DNA from: Mycobacterium sp. SMC-4
Lineage (GTDB): Bacteria; Actinomycetota; Actinomycetes; Mycobacteriales; Mycobacteriaceae
Direction: 5' to 3'
DNA: 64,000 bases
Assembly: GCF_025263265.1 (NCBI RefSeq)
Contig: NZ_CP079869.1
Location: 372,001 to 436,000, forward strand
The notes beneath the pieces are model-generated. The model was not told the origin of the DNA, searched no databases, and saw only the letters and a program-made list of their open reading frames with translations. Made by a program: the position numbers and the translations under genes. This document shows, piece by piece, positions 33,070-42,026 of the stretch (the stretch's first letter is position 1; each line of letters begins with the position of its first letter).

Positions 33070-34808
33070 GGGAGCTGCGTAGCGCCAAGTGGTTCTCCGG
33101 CCAGAACGTTCCCGGCTTCGTCCACCGCTCGGCCATGCGCGCCTCAGGCTTCTCCAGGATGGCGTTCGAGGGCAGGCCCATCGTCGGGATCTGCAATTCC
33201 TGGTCAGAAGTCGTCAACTGCAACATGCACTTTCGCGGACTGGCCGATTCGGTGCGCCGCGGTGTGCTGGCCGCCGGCGGGTTTCCGCTTGAGTTCCCCA
33301 CCATGTCCCTCGGGGAACAGCTGATGAAGCCGACCACGATGCTGTTCCGCAACCTGATGGCGATGGACGTCGAGGAGTCCATCCGGGCGTACCCGTTTGA
33401 CGCGGTCGTTCTTCTGGGCGGGTGCGACAAGACGGTTCCGGCGCAGCTCATGGGTGCCGCTAGCGCCGATGTCCCGGCCATCGTGCTGACCGGCGGACCG
33501 GCCTATCCGGCGGTGTTCAACGGAAAGCAGCTGGGCGTCGGGACGGATCTCTGGGAGTACATCGACGACGTCCGGGCGGGGCGGATGTCGATGGCGGACT
33601 ATGAGCGCCTCGAGGCGGCGGCCGGGCCGTCGCGCGGGCACTGTCCGGAGATGGGCACCGCCTCCACCATGGCCACGCTGGTCGAGGGGCTAGGAATGAC
33701 ACTGCCCGGCGCCGCCGCCGTCCCGGCGATGGACTCGCGGCGGCTGCACGTCGCCGAGGAGGTCGGAGCCAGGGCAGTCGGCCTGGCGGTCGAGAGTCTG
33801 CGGCCGTCGCAGGTACTGACCGCGCAGGCCTTCGACAACGCGATCACTCTGATGCTGGCCGTCGGGGGCTCGACCAATGCGATCGTGCACCTGTTGGCGA
33901 TTGCCGGGCGCGTCGGGGTGCCGCTGACCCTCGACCGGTTCCACGAGTTGTCCGCTCGCACACCGCTGGTGGTCAACGTGCGACCCGCCGGTGAGCATCT
34001 CGTGGAACAGGTCTTCCACGCCGGCGGCATCCCGGCGGTCATGAAATCCGTCGAGGGCCTGTTGCACACGGAGGCGCTGACCGTCACCGGCAAGACCGTC
34101 GCTGACAATCTGCCCGTCCAGCCCGCCTCCGACACCACGGTGATCACATCGCTGGCGCACCCCTTCCAGCCTCCGCAGGGGCTTGCGGTGGTGCGGGGCA
34201 ACCTCGCGCCCCGCGGTGCGGTGATCAAGTGCAGCGCAGCCACTCCCGGCCTGCTCGTGCACCACGGCCCCGCGGTGGTGTTCGACGACATGCGAGACCT
34301 GCTGGCCCGCTTCGACGATCCAGAGCTCGATGTGAGTGCCGACTCGGTGCTGGTGTTGCGCAACGCCGGACCGCGCGGGGCTCCGGGGATGCCCGAGTGG
34401 GGACAACTGCCGATCCCCAGCAAGCTGCTGGGCGCGGGTGTCACCGACATGGTTCGCATCTCCGATGCCCGGATGAGCGGCACGGCCTACGGGACATGCG
34501 TGTTGCACGTCAGCCCGGAGTCCGCGGCCGGCGGACCGCTCGGTCTGGTCCGTGATGGCGACATCATCGCCCTGGATGCCCATGCGGGCCGACTCGACCT
34601 GCTGGTCGATGATGTCGAACTCGACGCGCGCAGAGCCGATCTCACCTCATACTCGCCCAGGACCCCGGCGAGGGGCTATGCCGCCCTGTACGTCGAACGG
34701 GTCCTACAGGCCGACCAGGGGTGCGACTTCGACTTCCTGGTCGGGCGGTCGCAACGGCCCGCGGACGAACCGGAGGCGATCTTCGACGGCTGGGTCGGCG
34801 GGTGGTGA
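33066..34808 (+). CDS. IlvD/Edd-family dehydratase of the sugar-acid type
   Basis: 580 aa from a GTG at 33066 that overlaps the previous stop (GTGA). The cluster region reads GICNSWSEVVNCNMHFRGLA, VVLLGGCDKTVPAQ and GHCPEMGTASTMATLVEGLG. The last matches the GTC..MGTASTM form of L-arabonate/D-xylonate dehydratases rather than the IlvD form with GACGGMYTANTM. Expected reaction: a 2,3-dihydroxy acid to a 2-oxo-3-deoxy acid. That is exactly the kind of product a DmpG-like aldolase could cleave. A longer open frame upstream only re-reads the FAD gene. Confidence 0.88.
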   Translation: MRELRSAKWFSGQNVPGFVHRSAMRASGFSRMAFEGRPIVGICNSWSEVVNCNMHFRGLADSVRRGVLAAGGFPLEFPTMSLGEQLMKPTTMLFRNLMAMDVEESIRAYPFDAVVLLGGCDKTVPAQLMGAASADVPAIVLTGGPAYPAVFNGKQLGVGTDLWEYIDDVRAGRMSMADYERLEAAAGPSRGHCPEMGTASTMATLVEGLGMTLPGAAAVPAMDSRRLHVAEEVGARAVGLAVESLRPSQVLTAQAFDNAITLMLAVGGSTNAIVHLLAIAGRVGVPLTLDRFHELSARTPLVVNVRPAGEHLVEQVFHAGGIPAVMKSVEGLLHTEALTVTGKTVADNLPVQPASDTTVITSLAHPFQPPQGLAVVRGNLAPRGAVIKCSAATPGLLVHHGPAVVFDDMRDLLARFDDPELDVSADSVLVLRNAGPRGAPGMPEWGQLPIPSKLLGAGVTDMVRISDARMSGTAYGTCVLHVSPESAAGGPLGLVRDGDIIALDAHAGRLDLLVDDVELDARRADLTSYSPRTPARGYAALYVERVLQADQGCDFDFLVGRSQRPADEPEAIFDGWVGGW

Positions 34809-34830
34809 CCTGGTCGGCGCCAGTGATGAA

Positions 34831-35532
34831 TCAGGTGCGCGACGGGCCGAAGAGGGTGTTCGATGGCGTCGAATCCACGGGGGACTGGGCCATGAATCGC
34901 GGTGTGCTGCCTCGGTGTTCGTCTGCCGCATGCACGGTAAACGGGTGTAGGACGTACATGTCGCCAGGCTGACCCACAGCACGGCGGACGGGGCGGTCGG
35001 CGCTGGCCGCATCAACCAGCCGCCCCGCGGTCACCGCGTCCAGCGGCCGGGGGCCCAGCACCTCGGCGGTATCCCGGTGTGATCCGGCACGGATACGGGT
35101 GGGCGCGTCGTCGACGGTGACCTCGGACAGCAGCGTCAACACCAGCAGTGTCTGCGGCCGGTTTGTGACCGCCCAAGAGCCGTCAGCCTGCGGGGTGTTC
35201 AGATCGATGTGCCAACCCCGGTCGTCGGCCGGCGGGAACACCGGAAAGCGGACCACGATGTTGCCCAGCGCGCCACGGGGTACCCACCCGCCGGGGCCGC
35301 AGAGCCGGTCGAGCGTCTGCGCCAACCGCTTGCTGCCGACGATTGCCCCGAACGGTCCCTGGCCCGTCAGGTCGGCCGTCCACAGCACCGGCTCGGTCCA
35401 GGTTGAAGGGTCCTCCGGCGACACGGGCAACCCGCGCCACAACAGGGCGCGCGCCGCATCGGCAACCTCGGCGGGCACCGCCTGCTCGATCTTGACGAAC
35501 CCGTCGGTGGTGAAGGCGTCGATGTCGACCAT
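34831..35532 (-). CDS. Phytanoyl-CoA dioxygenase-family Fe(II)/2-oxoglutarate oxygenase
   Basis: 233 aa. The facial triad is visible as DDRGWHIDLN (HxD) and the distal His in MYVLHPFTVHAADEHRG, with a following Arg for 2-oxoglutarate (STPRFMAQSP). It converges on the dehydratase gene with a 22-bp gap, so it may be unrelated to that pathway. The substrate is unknown; it is a small member of the PhyH family. Confidence 0.85.
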   Translation of the reverse strand: MVDIDAFTTDGFVKIEQAVPAEVADAARALLWRGLPVSPEDPSTWTEPVLWTADLTGQGPFGAIVGSKRLAQTLDRLCGPGGWVPRGALGNIVVRFPVFPPADDRGWHIDLNTPQADGSWAVTNRPQTLLVLTLLSEVTVDDAPTRIRAGSHRDTAEVLGPRPLDAVTAGRLVDAASADRPVRRAVGQPGDMYVLHPFTVHAADEHRGSTPRFMAQSPVDSTPSNTLFGPSRT

Positions 35533-35665
35533 GCCGTCAGGGTGGCACGATCACCGTTCTGCGAGCCAAAGGTTTTCCCCGCTGGCCGAGATCGCGACCG
35601 GTGCCGGCGACTGAGGTCGACCGGTGCCGGGAACAAATCCGGAGCGAGGCCCGTTGAGATCGACA

Positions 35666-35698
35666 GTTGAGTGATAGAGACTCAAGTCTGGCTTGACA
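35666..35698 (+). promoter_or_regulatory. HspR operator (HAIR) and -35 element of the dnaK operon
   Basis: GTTGAGT (35666-35672), 7 bp, then ACTCAAG (35680-35686) fits the HAIR consensus CTTGAGT-N7-ACTCAAG. TTGACA (35693-35698) follows after 6 bp, so bound HspR would occlude RNA polymerase. No clear -10 was found. The dnaK ATG is 104 bp further on. Confidence 0.85.
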
Positions 35699-35801
35699 CC
35701 GGGGCATCCGGAGGAGCACTCTTGAGCCTGGTTCACTCATCTCGAATCGAGAGTGCTCTGCACTCGTGACCCACATGAACGTCTATCAGGAGGCAACAAC
35801 T

Positions 35802-37670
35802 ATGGCTCGTGCGGTCGGTATCGACCTCGGGACCACCAACTCCGTCGTCGCAGTGCTCGAAGGTGGGGACCCCGTGGTCGTCGCCAACTCCGAGGGGGCC
35901 CGGACCACGCCGTCGGTTGTCGCGTTCGCGCGCAACGGCGAGGTGCTGGTCGGACAGCCCGCCAAGAACCAGGCGGTGACCAACGTCGACCGGACGATCC
36001 GCTCGGTCAAGCGGCACATGGGTGGCGACTGGTCCATCGAGATCGACGACAAGAAGTACACGCCGCAGGAGATCAGTGCGCGTGTGCTGATGAAGCTCAA
36101 GCGGGACGCCGAGAGCTACCTGGGTGAGGACATCACCGACGCGGTGATCACCGTGCCCGCCTACTTCAACGACGCCCAGCGGCAGGCCACCAAGGAAGCC
36201 GGCCAGATCGCCGGCATGAACGTGCTGCGCATCGTCAACGAGCCGACCGCGGCCGCGCTGGCCTACGGCCTGGACAAGGGCGGCAAGGAACAGACCATCC
36301 TGGTCTTCGACCTCGGTGGCGGCACCTTCGACGTGTCGCTGCTCGAAATCGGTGACGGTGTGGTCGAGGTCCGCGCCACCAGCGGTGACAACCACCTCGG
36401 TGGCGACGACTGGGACGACCGCATCGTCGAATGGCTGGTGGAGAAGTTCAAGGGCACCAGCGGCATCGACCTGACCAAGGACAAGATGGCGATGCAGCGG
36501 CTGCGCGAAGCGGCCGAGAAGGCAAAGATCGAACTCAGCTCCTCGCAGAGCACCTCGATCAACCTGCCCTACATCACCGTCGACGCCGACAAGAATCCGC
36601 TGTTCCTCGACGAGCAGCTGACACGCGCGGAGTTCCAGCGCATCACCCAGGATCTGCTGGACCGCACCCGCAAGCCCTTCCAGCAGGTCGTCAAGGACGC
36701 CGGCATCGCGGTCGGTGACATCGACCATGTGGTGCTGGTCGGTGGTTCCACCCGGATGCCCGCGGTGACCGAGCTGGTCAAGGAACTCACCGGCGGCAAA
36801 GAGCCCAACAAGGGCGTCAACCCTGACGAAGTGGTCGCCGTCGGCGCCGCGCTTCAGGCCGGCGTGCTCAAGGGCGAGGTCAAAGACGTTCTGCTGCTTG
36901 ATGTCACGCCGCTGAGCTTGGGCATCGAGACCAAGGGTGGCGTGATGACCAAACTGATCGAGCGCAACACCACGATCCCGACCAAGCGGTCGGAGACCTT
37001 CACCACGGCCGACGACAACCAGCCGTCGGTGCAGATCCAGGTCTATCAGGGTGAGCGGGAGATCGCGGCGCACAACAAGCTGCTCGGCAGCTTCGAGCTG
37101 ACCGGCATCCCGCCGGCGCCGCGCGGCGTGCCCCAGATCGAGGTGACCTTCGACATCGACGCCAACGGCATCGTGCACGTCACCGCCAAGGACAAAGGCA
37201 CCGGCAAAGAGAACACGATCCGCATCCAGGAAGGCTCCGGCCTGTCCAAGGAAGAGATCGACCGGATGGTCAAGGATGCCGAGGCACACGCCGAGGAGGA
37301 CCGCCAGCGCCGGGAGGAGGCCGACGTCCGCAACCAGGCCGAGTCGCTGGTGTACCAGACCGAGAAGTTCGTCAAGGACCAGCGTGAGCCCCAGGAGGGT
37401 GCGGCCGGTCCCACGGTCCCCGAGGAAACCCTCGGCAAGGTCGAGTCCGCGATCGCTGACGCCAAGAAGGCGTTGGAGGGCACCGACATCGCCGCGATCA
37501 AGGCGGCGATGGAGAAGCTCGGTGAGGAGAGCCAGGCTCTGGGCCAGGCGATCTACGAGGCCACCCAGGCTCAGGGCGGTTCGCCCGGAGCCGATGCGGG
37601 CGCGGCCACACCGGGCGCGGACGATGTCGTCGACGCCGAAGTTGTTGAGGACGACCAGGAGCGCAAGTGA
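35802..37670 (+). CDS. dnaK: Chaperone DnaK (Hsp70)
   Basis: 622 aa from the ATG at 35802, preceded by CAGGAGG. Phosphate-1 [18 protein letters not shown], phosphate-2 [18 protein letters not shown] and adenosine motif [20 protein letters not shown] are intact, in contrast to the ini-linked Hsp70-like proteins. The substrate domain starts with [18 protein letters not shown]. The acidic tail ends [15 protein letters not shown]. It is the first gene of dnaK-grpE-dnaJ-hspR, with a GTGA overlap into grpE. It is repressed by HspR through the HAIR element upstream. Confidence 0.98.
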   Translation: MARAVGIDLGTTNSVVAVLEGGDPVVVANSEGARTTPSVVAFARNGEVLVGQPAKNQAVTNVDRTIRSVKRHMGGDWSIEIDDKKYTPQEISARVLMKLKRDAESYLGEDITDAVITVPAYFNDAQRQATKEAGQIAGMNVLRIVNEPTAAALAYGLDKGGKEQTILVFDLGGGTFDVSLLEIGDGVVEVRATSGDNHLGGDDWDDRIVEWLVEKFKGTSGIDLTKDKMAMQRLREAAEKAKIELSSSQSTSINLPYITVDADKNPLFLDEQLTRAEFQRITQDLLDRTRKPFQQVVKDAGIAVGDIDHVVLVGGSTRMPAVTELVKELTGGKEPNKGVNPDEVVAVGAALQAGVLKGEVKDVLLLDVTPLSLGIETKGGVMTKLIERNTTIPTKRSETFTTADDNQPSVQIQVYQGEREIAAHNKLLGSFELTGIPPAPRGVPQIEVTFDIDANGIVHVTAKDKGTGKENTIRIQEGSGLSKEEIDRMVKDAEAHAEEDRQRREEADVRNQAESLVYQTEKFVKDQREPQEGAAGPTVPEETLGKVESAIADAKKALEGTDIAAIKAAMEKLGEESQALGQAIYEATQAQGGSPGADAGAATPGADDVVDAEVVEDDQERK

Positions 37671-38302
37671 GTAACGCAGCTGACCGAGAGGAACCGATCA
37701 CCGTCACCGACAAGCGGCGCATCGATCCCGACACCGGTCAGGTGCGCGACACCCCGTCGGACGGGCCGGCCCCCAGTGGGCCGGCACCGGACGAGTTCGC
37801 CGGCGAGTCACCAGAAGAGGCCGACAAGGCCGCCGAACTGCTCGCCGACCTGCAACGCGTCCAGGCCGATTTCGCCAACTATCGCAAGCGAGCGCTGCGC
37901 GACCAGCAGATGGTCGCCGACCGCGCCAAGGCGGCGGTGCTCAGTGAGTTGTTGCCGGTGCTCGACGATCTCGACCGGGCCCGCAGCCACGGCGACCTGG
38001 AATCCGGGCCGCTGAAAGGGGTGGCGGACAAGCTGATCGCAGTGCTGGAGGCCCAAGGTCTGGTGGCCTTCGGTGCCGAAGGTGATGCCTTCGACCCCGA
38101 ACTGCACGAAGCCGTGCAGCACGAGGGTGAAGGCACCCATCCGGTGTTGGGCACGGTGATGCGGCGCGGCTACCGGGTCGGCGAGCACGTCGTGCGCCAC
38201 GCGATGGTCGGGGTCGTCGACACCGTCCCCGGCGATGCACCCGACGCAGCCGAGAGCGGCAATGCCGGAGCTGAGCCCGGACAAGCCGCAGAATCGAATT
38301 GA
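37667..38302 (+). CDS. grpE: GrpE nucleotide exchange factor
   Basis: 211 aa from a GTG overlapping the dnaK stop. An acidic unstructured N-terminus of about 50 residues is followed by a long helix ([20 protein letters not shown]) and the C-terminal domain with [20 protein letters not shown] and [15 protein letters not shown]. It releases ADP from DnaK. The stop codon falls inside the first copy of a 21-bp tandem duplication. Confidence 0.97.
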   Translation: MSNAADREEPITVTDKRRIDPDTGQVRDTPSDGPAPSGPAPDEFAGESPEEADKAAELLADLQRVQADFANYRKRALRDQQMVADRAKAAVLSELLPVLDDLDRARSHGDLESGPLKGVADKLIAVLEAQGLVAFGAEGDAFDPELHEAVQHEGEGTHPVLGTVMRRGYRVGEHVVRHAMVGVVDTVPGDAPDAAESGNAGAEPGQAAESN

Positions 38303-38339
38303 GCACTGTCCCGACAAGATTGAGCACTGTCCCGACGAG
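38298..38339 (+). repeat. 21-bp tandem duplication over the grpE stop codon
   Basis: Copies 38298-38318 and 38319-38339 (each beginning ATTGAGCACTGTCCCGAC) differ at one base. Copy one contains the grpE TGA (38300-38302). The repeat lengthens the grpE-dnaJ spacer but leaves both frames intact, and looks like a recent slippage event. Confidence 0.9.
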
Positions 38340-38360
38340 AAGGTGAGGAGGTGACCCGAT

Positions 38361-39539
38361 ATGGCCCAGCGCGAGTGGGTTGAGAAGGACTTCTACAAGG
38401 AGCTCGGCGTCGCCTCCGACGCCACCCAGGACGAGATCAAGCGGGCGGCCCGCAAGATTCTCGCCGAGAACCACCCGGACCGTAATCCCGGTGACTCCGC
38501 GGCCGAAGAGCGCTACAAGATCGCCTCGGAAGCCAAGGAGGTGTTGACCGATCCGGCCAAGCGCAAAGAGTACGACGAGACTCGCCGGCTGTTCGCCGGC
38601 GGCGGATACGGTCGGGGCAGGTTCGGCGGCGGGGGCGGTTTCGGTGGATTCGGGGGGGCCGACGGGCAGGAATTCAACCTCAACGATCTGTTCGACGCCG
38701 CCGGGCAGACCGGCGGCGCGAACATCGGTGACCTGTTCGGCGGGCTGTTCGGGCGGGGCGGTGCGCAGCCACGGCCCAGCCGGCCGCGGCGGGGCAACGA
38801 TCTGGAGACCGAAACCGAGCTGAGCTTCCTGGAGGCCACCAAGGGTGTGGCGATGCCGCTGCGGCTGACCAGCCCGGCGCCGTGCACCAACTGCCACGGC
38901 AGCGGTGCACGGCCCGGGACCAGCCCGAAGGTCTGCGCGAACTGCAACGGTGCCGGCGTCATCAATCGCAACCAGGGTGCCTTCGGGTTCTCCGAGCCGT
39001 GCACCGAATGTCGGGGCAGCGGGTCGATCATCGAGCACCCGTGTGACGAGTGCCGAGGCACCGGTGTGACCACCCGGACCCGCACGATCAACGTGCGGAT
39101 TCCGCCGGGCGTCGAGGACGGTCAGCGCATCCGGCTGGCCGGCCAGGGCGAAGCCGGGCTGCGTGGTGCCCCCTCCGGTGACCTGTACGTCACCGTGCAC
39201 GTGCGGCCGGACAAGGTCTTCGGTCGCAACGGTGACGACCTGACAGTGACCGTGCCGGTCAGTTTCCACGAGTTGGCTTTGGGGACAACGCTTTCCGTGC
39301 CTACCCTGGAGGGCAAGGTCGGAGTGCGGGTGCCCAAGGGCACCTCCGACGGCCGGATCCTGCGGGTGCGGGGACGCGGCGTGCCGAAGCGGTCCGGCGG
39401 GCACGGTGATCTGCTCGTCACGGTGAAGGTCGCGGTGCCGCCGAACCTCGAAGGTGAGGCAGCCGAGGCGCTGGAGGCCTACGCCAAGGCCGAACGAGCA
39501 AGCGGGTTCGACCCGCGGGCCGGATGGGTCGGGTCCTGA
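38361..39539 (+). CDS. dnaJ: Chaperone DnaJ (DnaJ1)
   Basis: 392 aa. The J domain has HPD at 38-40 (KILAENHPDRNPGD). A Gly/Phe-rich linker (GGGYGRGRFGGGGGFGGFGG) follows. The zinc-binding domain has four motifs: CTNCHGSG, CANCNGAG, CTECRGSG and CDECRGTG. The C-terminal substrate domain ends GFDPRAGWVGS. It delivers substrates to DnaK and stimulates ATP hydrolysis. AAGGTGAGGAGGTGA provides the RBS. Its stop overlaps the hspR start (TGATG). Confidence 0.97.
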   Translation: MAQREWVEKDFYKELGVASDATQDEIKRAARKILAENHPDRNPGDSAAEERYKIASEAKEVLTDPAKRKEYDETRRLFAGGGYGRGRFGGGGGFGGFGGADGQEFNLNDLFDAAGQTGGANIGDLFGGLFGRGGAQPRPSRPRRGNDLETETELSFLEATKGVAMPLRLTSPAPCTNCHGSGARPGTSPKVCANCNGAGVINRNQGAFGFSEPCTECRGSGSIIEHPCDECRGTGVTTRTRTINVRIPPGVEDGQRIRLAGQGEAGLRGAPSGDLYVTVHVRPDKVFGRNGDDLTVTVPVSFHELALGTTLSVPTLEGKVGVRVPKGTSDGRILRVRGRGVPKRSGGHGDLLVTVKVAVPPNLEGEAAEALEAYAKAERASGFDPRAGWVGS

Positions 39540-39904
39540 TGGCCTCCGATCGCAACAGCGAAGCCAGGACGTTCTTGATCTCGGTGGCTGCTGAGCTGGC
39601 CGGTATGCATGCGCAGACGCTGCGCACCTACGACCGGCTGGGCCTGGTCAGTCCGCAGCGCAGTTCCGGTGGGGGACGGCGTTATTCGCAGCGCGACGTC
39701 GATCTGCTGCGTGAGGTGCAGCGGCTCTCGCAGGACGAGGGCGTCAACCTGGCGGGCATCAAGCGCATCATCGAGCTGACCAATCAGGTCGAGGCGCTGC
39801 AGTCGCGGATCCGGGAGCTCTCCGAGGAGATCGACCGACTGCGCGCCCAACCGCGGGCCAAGAGCACCGCACTGGTGGTGTGGCAACCGCGCAACCAGCG
39901 CTGA
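39539..39904 (+). CDS. hspR: HspR heat-shock repressor (MerR family)
   Basis: 121 aa from the ATG at 39539, overlapping the dnaJ stop. The MerR-type HTH is FLISVAAELAGMHAQTLRTY, then DRLGLVSPQRSSGGGRRYSQ. A coiled dimerisation helix follows (VEALQSRIRELSEEIDRLRA). HspR binds HAIR sites, needs DnaK as co-repressor in related organisms, and here probably controls both this operon and clpB. The in-frame ATG at 39524 lies inside dnaJ and is less likely. Confidence 0.95.
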   Translation: MASDRNSEARTFLISVAAELAGMHAQTLRTYDRLGLVSPQRSSGGGRRYSQRDVDLLREVQRLSQDEGVNLAGIKRIIELTNQVEALQSRIRELSEEIDRLRAQPRAKSTALVVWQPRNQR

Positions 39905-39914
39905 GCGACGCCGA

Positions 39915-40817
39915 TCAGCTGACCTTGACGCGGAACTGCGCCACCGCGGATTCGCCGGGGGCCACCTCGCGGTACCCACCGCGCCGCAACGCATCGGTCG
40001 GCGCGGCCATCGGCTCGAAGCAGACCACGTCGTCGTCGCCCGGTGCGAACACCTGGGCCGCGGTGAATCCCTGGTCGAAATGCACCTCGATCCGTCGGTC
40101 GCCGCCCGACAGCGCGAACACCGACCCCGGTTCGACCTCGTCGAAACCCTCGTCGATGAACTTGTCGCCCAACGGTTCTACGGCGGCCGGTCGCTGCTCG
40201 ACCCGGCCGGTCGGGATGCCCCAGGCATTCACCGGCTGATAGCGCATGGCCGGTGTCTCGATCGTCCACTGCGCGCGCGGGACGCCGGGCAGCTGCAGAT
40301 AGGGATGGAATCCGAAACACAGCGGCACCCGGGAACCGGTCGTCGCCGTCACGGTGGTCCGCACCGTCAGCGTGCGGTCGGCCAGCGTGACATCCACGGT
40401 CAACAGGTGCGGAAACGGGAAACTGGCCAGCAGCCCCGGTCGGGCGGCGAAATCCAACTCGGCCGTCAACTGCGACTCCAGCACCGTGGTGACGGTCCAG
40501 TCCTTGTAGGCGGCCAGGGTGCCGTGGATCGGCACGCCGTGCTGATCGGTGCGAACTCCGCCGGTTCCGGGCGTCAGCGTCACCACTGCGCCGTCGACGC
40601 CGTAGCCGTTGCTGCTCAGCCGGTTCGCCCAGGGATAGAGGATGGGTATGCCCATCGTCTTGTGGTTGGACACGTAGGCCAGTAGGCCGCGGCGCTGGCC
40701 CAGCAGCTCCATCCCGTCGTCGGACAGTGACGTCGCGACCATTCCCGCTCCCGGAACATAGGTCGCCGTCAGTGGGGACGACGGGTCGCGCAGCGTGACG
40801 GTGTCGAACTCGTCCAT
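39915..40817 (-). CDS. Aldose 1-epimerase family protein
   Basis: 300 aa from ATG 40817 (MDEFDTVTL); a GTG at 40835 would add six residues. Family features: a galactose-mutarotase-like beta fold with MGIPILYPWANRLSSNGYGV, a His-containing GVPIHGTL, and the second His in VPLCFGFHPYLQLPG. The Glu base may lie in VVCFEPMAAPTDALRRGG. It interconverts alpha and beta anomers of hexoses or hexose phosphates. It converges with hspR. Confidence 0.9.
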   Translation of the reverse strand: MDEFDTVTLRDPSSPLTATYVPGAGMVATSLSDDGMELLGQRRGLLAYVSNHKTMGIPILYPWANRLSSNGYGVDGAVVTLTPGTGGVRTDQHGVPIHGTLAAYKDWTVTTVLESQLTAELDFAARPGLLASFPFPHLLTVDVTLADRTLTVRTTVTATTGSRVPLCFGFHPYLQLPGVPRAQWTIETPAMRYQPVNAWGIPTGRVEQRPAAVEPLGDKFIDEGFDEVEPGSVFALSGGDRRIEVHFDQGFTAAQVFAPGDDDVVCFEPMAAPTDALRRGGYREVAPGESAVAQFRVKVS

Positions 40818-40845
40818 GGGGATCGATCCTGCCACGTCGCGGTCC

Positions 40846-42012
40846 TCAATTGGCCACCGGATCGTGGCGGATGCGTTCGCCGGGCGTGCCTTTGGCCAGC
40901 AGGGCGGACTTGGTGTTCGACACCATCTCGGGTCCGCCGCAGATCAGGATCTGGCGGTCACTCCAGCTGCCGTACTGGGTGACCACCTCCGGCAACGTCC
41001 CGAGTTGGCGAACGTGCAGTCCGCGCGGGGGCGTGACGTCGGGATAGTCGCGCGCCCACGGCGGGTCGAAGTTCAGCTCCGAGACCGGCGTCACCGACAA
41101 CCACGTGTTGGTCGAGGCGATCTCCCACAACGTGCGCAGATCGTAGAGCTCGCACGGGTACTTCGCGCCGAAGAACAGGTGGACCCGCGGATTCTCGGTG
41201 AATTGGGTCATGTCCATGATCAGCGCCCGCAGCGGTGCCAGCCCGGTGCGTCCGGCGATCATCAGTACGTCGCCGTCGTCGCGGTCGACGTGTAAGCCGC
41301 CGTGCGGGTTGGCCACCCGCCAGCGGTCACCCGGTGCTGTTTCGCCGACGATGGTCGTGCTGACCATCCCGCCGGGCACCGATCGGACATGGAACTCCAC
41401 GTAGCCGGCAGGGTCGGCCGGAATCGCCGGGCTCAGGTAGCGCCACCTTCTCGGCCACTGGGGCACCTGCACCGGCAGGTATTGCCCGGGGTGGTAGCTC
41501 AGCGGATGGTCCATCTTCAACCGGATCACCGACACGTCGCGGCTCGGCCGCAGATGTTCGAGCACGCTGCCGTCGCAGAACGGTGGGGTGGTCTCGGCGT
41601 CGGCGGCACCGCTCATCACGCCGATGATCAGCGTGACGACGTCGGTGACGGCTTCGGCGAGCCGGCGATCCCAGTAGTCGGCCAGGGCCGCGCGCAGGGT
41701 GTCGAGCATGGCGTCGTGCAGGGTGACGTAGTGCTGTTCGGTCACCCCGTACTTGCGGTGGTCGCGGCCGAGCTGGGCGAGGAAGCCGACGGGCTCCTCG
41801 GCGCGCTGGGCGATCAGCTCGTCGCACAACCACGACAGCGCGTGACCGAAGGCTTTGCGCTGAGTGTGCATGTCGGGCGGGAACAGGTCCCGTGCGGACA
41901 GATCGGTGGCAAACCACCGGGTGTAGAGGTCGGCGATCAGCTTTTCGGACCCGAACGCAGGATCGAGCGCATCCCGCAGGATGCGCATCGATTCCTGGTC
42001 CTCGAGGCCCAC
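40846..42012 (-). CDS. Type II flavohemoglobin (Rv0385-like)
   Basis: 388 aa from a GTG start. The globin domain covers about 1-140, with proximal His85 in LGRDHRKYGVTEQHYVTLHD. The ferredoxin-reductase part has RRWRYLSPAIP at the flavin site (classical type I enzymes have RxYS) and GRTGLAPLRALIMDM for NAD. These replacements are features of mycobacterial type II flavohemoglobins. The M. tuberculosis enzyme was reported to be linked to D-lactate oxidation rather than NO detoxification. It lies near clpB, as in M. tuberculosis. Confidence 0.88.
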   Translation of the reverse strand: MGLEDQESMRILRDALDPAFGSEKLIADLYTRWFATDLSARDLFPPDMHTQRKAFGHALSWLCDELIAQRAEEPVGFLAQLGRDHRKYGVTEQHYVTLHDAMLDTLRAALADYWDRRLAEAVTDVVTLIIGVMSGAADAETTPPFCDGSVLEHLRPSRDVSVIRLKMDHPLSYHPGQYLPVQVPQWPRRWRYLSPAIPADPAGYVEFHVRSVPGGMVSTTIVGETAPGDRWRVANPHGGLHVDRDDGDVLMIAGRTGLAPLRALIMDMTQFTENPRVHLFFGAKYPCELYDLRTLWEIASTNTWLSVTPVSELNFDPPWARDYPDVTPPRGLHVRQLGTLPEVVTQYGSWSDRQILICGGPEMVSNTKSALLAKGTPGERIRHDPVAN

Positions 42013-42026
42013 GCGCAGATACTAGG

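Noticed and set aside
34831-35532. Inclusion of the phytanoyl-CoA dioxygenase in the catabolic operon
   Set aside because: It is on the opposite strand and convergent; no shared promoter or operator is visible.
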